From contig JAIBCK010000023.1 of NCBI GenBank assembly GCA_019694215.1, positions 1 to 41,146 of the forward strand: 41,146 bases of DNA, in the 5' to 3' direction. The notes beneath the pieces are model-generated. The model searched no databases and was not told where the DNA came from. It saw only the letters and a list, made by a program, of their open reading frames with translations. The first letter of the stretch is position 1. Each line of letters starts with the position of its first letter. A program made the translations under genes and the position numbers. This document shows positions 40,613-41,146 of this stretch, piece by piece. This DNA is from Thermoflexales bacterium (lineage in GTDB: Bacteria; Chloroflexota; Anaerolineae; J036; Brachytrichaceae).

Positions 40613-40618
40613 ATTATA
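40613..40618 (-). promoter_or_regulatory. -10 box of rplI
   Basis: A perfect TATAAT on the minus strand lies 70 nt before ATG 40542, giving a leader that contains the hairpin at 40565-40586. Confidence 0.55.
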
Positions 40619-40631
40619 CCGCAAAGAACTG

Positions 40632-40687
40632 ACCGAGGACGGAAGACCGAGGACGGAAGACCGAGGACCGAAGACCGAGGACGGAAG
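40632..40687 (+). repeat. Heptamer tandem repeat block A (ACSGARG, eight units)
   Basis: Eight contiguous 7-bp units alternate mainly between ACCGAGG and ACGGAAG without losing phase. No gene is present in 40,543-40,853, which otherwise holds the rplI leader and promoter. Confidence 0.9.
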
Positions 40688-40736
40688 CAGAGACGAACGG
40701 GCGTGGGCGGCGGTCCACGTTGCGCAGTTGCCCGCG

Positions 40737-40758
40737 CCCGTACGAGCCTGCTTCGGTC
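40737..40758 (+). repeat. 22-bp direct repeat, copy 1
   Basis: The sequence from CCCGTACG to TTCGGTC recurs exactly at 40,813-40,834, 76 bp away. Each copy runs into a heptamer block. Confidence 0.85.
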
Positions 40759-40806
40759 TTCCGTCGCCGGTCTTCCGTCGGCCGTCGGCGGTCCGCGGTC
40801 CGCGGT
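40751..40806 (+). repeat. Heptamer tandem repeat block B (CNNCSGT, eight units)
   Basis: Eight units in phase (CTTCGGT, CTTCCGT, CGCCGGT, CTTCCGT, CGGCCGT, CGGCGGT, CCGCGGT, CCGCGGT) form the complement pattern of block A, so A and B are an inverted pair. Confidence 0.85.
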
Positions 40807-40812
40807 CTACTA

Positions 40813-40834
40813 CCCGTACGAGCCTGCTTCGGTC
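40813..40834 (+). repeat. 22-bp direct repeat, copy 2
   Basis: Exact second copy of 40,737-40,758; it continues into two more heptamers (CTTCGGT, CCTCCGT; 40,827-40,840). Confidence 0.85.
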
Positions 40835-40853
40835 CTCCGTCTCCGGCCGTCCG

Positions 40854-41146
40854 TCAGCGGCCCACCACCGCCATATAGACCTGGGTGACGGTGAGGGGCA
40901 GGACCTCCGCGATCTCGGGCGGCTCGCTGCCACCGGCGGGGTCGACGATGATCTCGTCAAGCGTGCCCAGGAAATTCGGGCCGAGCGGCGAGCCCCCGAC
41001 GATGAAGGTGCCCCCATCCGACCGAAAACTCACCGGCAGGGGGGTGCCCGCGTTCAGGGTATCCCAGGCCGTTCCGTTGATCAGGTTCTGCAGCGTGAGG
41101 AAGGTGTCGGCCGGTTGCTTGCGCCGCCAGTAGGTGCTGCGCCAGG
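40854..41146 (-). CDS. C-terminal part of an unidentified, possibly LamG-like, extracellular protein (partial)
   Basis: An open frame of about 97 codons enters from the right edge on the minus strand and stops at 40854-40856. It reads in part TFLTLQNLINGTAWDTLNAG, then FRSDGGTFIVGGSPLGPNFL followed by GTLDEIIVD. The pattern of a strand, then F-x-G-T-L-D-E-I-x-V-D, resembles the end of LamG/concanavalin-like domains, which bind sugars or surfaces, but this is a weak match. A frame on the other strand (40885-41133) is Ser/Arg-rich and less likely. Confidence 0.6.
   Translation of the reverse strand, partial: WRSTYWRRKQPADTFLTLQNLINGTAWDTLNAGTPLPVSFRSDGGTFIVGGSPLGPNFLGTLDEIIVDPAGGSEPPEIAEVLPLTVTQVYMAVVGR

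Noticed and set aside
40632-40840. CRISPR array
   Set aside because: The units are contiguous 7-mers without unique spacers, and no cas genes are near.
1-41146. tRNA, rRNA, tmRNA, insertion sequences or phage attachment sites
   Set aside because: No TTC-arm pattern with a cloverleaf, no rRNA-like stretch, no transposase or integrase and no terminal inverted repeats were seen. tmRNA was looked for near smpB without success.

Overview
The window is a high-GC, densely packed bacterial chromosome segment: about 40 genes, several ATGA overlaps, and no insertion sequences, CRISPR arrays, tRNA or rRNA. The gene content suggests Chloroflexota (Anaerolineae-like). The reasons are a lipoprotein with an NBR1-type Ig domain, a RodZ-like HTH/DUF4115 protein, a 7TM-HD PgpH, extracellular proteins with Thr/Ala/Pro linkers and many GTG/TTG starts. 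This assignment is inference. No marker gene suitable for exact placement is present.

Layout. 1-1.4 kb: tail of an unknown gene, then rplJ-rplL behind an attenuator-type leader. 1.4-7 kb: M29 aminopeptidase, FemAB-like acyltransferase, smpB, an endo/exonuclease/phosphatase-fold protein, a PfkB kinase, a SnoaL-like protein and a PPOX flavoprotein. 7-10.6 kb (minus): operon thrC-thrB-pxpB-pxpC. 10.6-13 kb: divergent DNA repair genes exoIII and alkA, plus a MOSC protein. 13-15.6 kb (minus): ResB-like protein, unknown protein and alpha/beta hydrolase. 15.7-30.3 kb is an envelope region: an HtrA lipoprotein, a 2,097-residue alpha-2-macroglobulin lipoprotein, an HD-domain protein, two tandem S41 peptidases with a small lipoprotein, and an NBR1-Ig lipoprotein. 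30.3-33.9 kb: rpsU, yqeY, pgpH and ybeY. 33.9-37.3 kb: a redox cluster (DsbA/FrnE-like protein, VOC protein, FMN reductase, YceI) with a divergent TetR gene. 37.3-40.6 kb (minus): rplI, then rodZ-like, rimO and a small membrane protein. The end carries a heptanucleotide repeat field and the tail of another gene.

The main discovery candidate is at 33,853-34,482. The DsbA/FrnE-like gene reads through an in-frame TGA exactly where the first cysteine of its CxxC active site belongs, giving U-P-Y-C. An 8-bp perfect stem with a GUU loop begins 17 nt after the TGA, in the position and shape expected of a bacterial SECIS element. A -10 box lies 8 nt before the upstream ATG, so the start lies before the TGA. 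This looks like an undetected selenoprotein that conventional gene calling would truncate to begin after its active site.

Other patterns span the window. At least 13 genes have a TANNNT-like -10 box ending 6-9 nt before the start codon, with little or no room for a leader; this points to widespread leaderless transcription. Heptamer-phased repeats (ACSGARG and its complement) occur in two intergenic regions. Two extracellular protein families lack a key residue: the macroglobulin has no thioester motif, and both S41 paralogues have Asn where the catalytic Lys should be. The TetR/YceI intergenic region carries twin operator-like palindromes.
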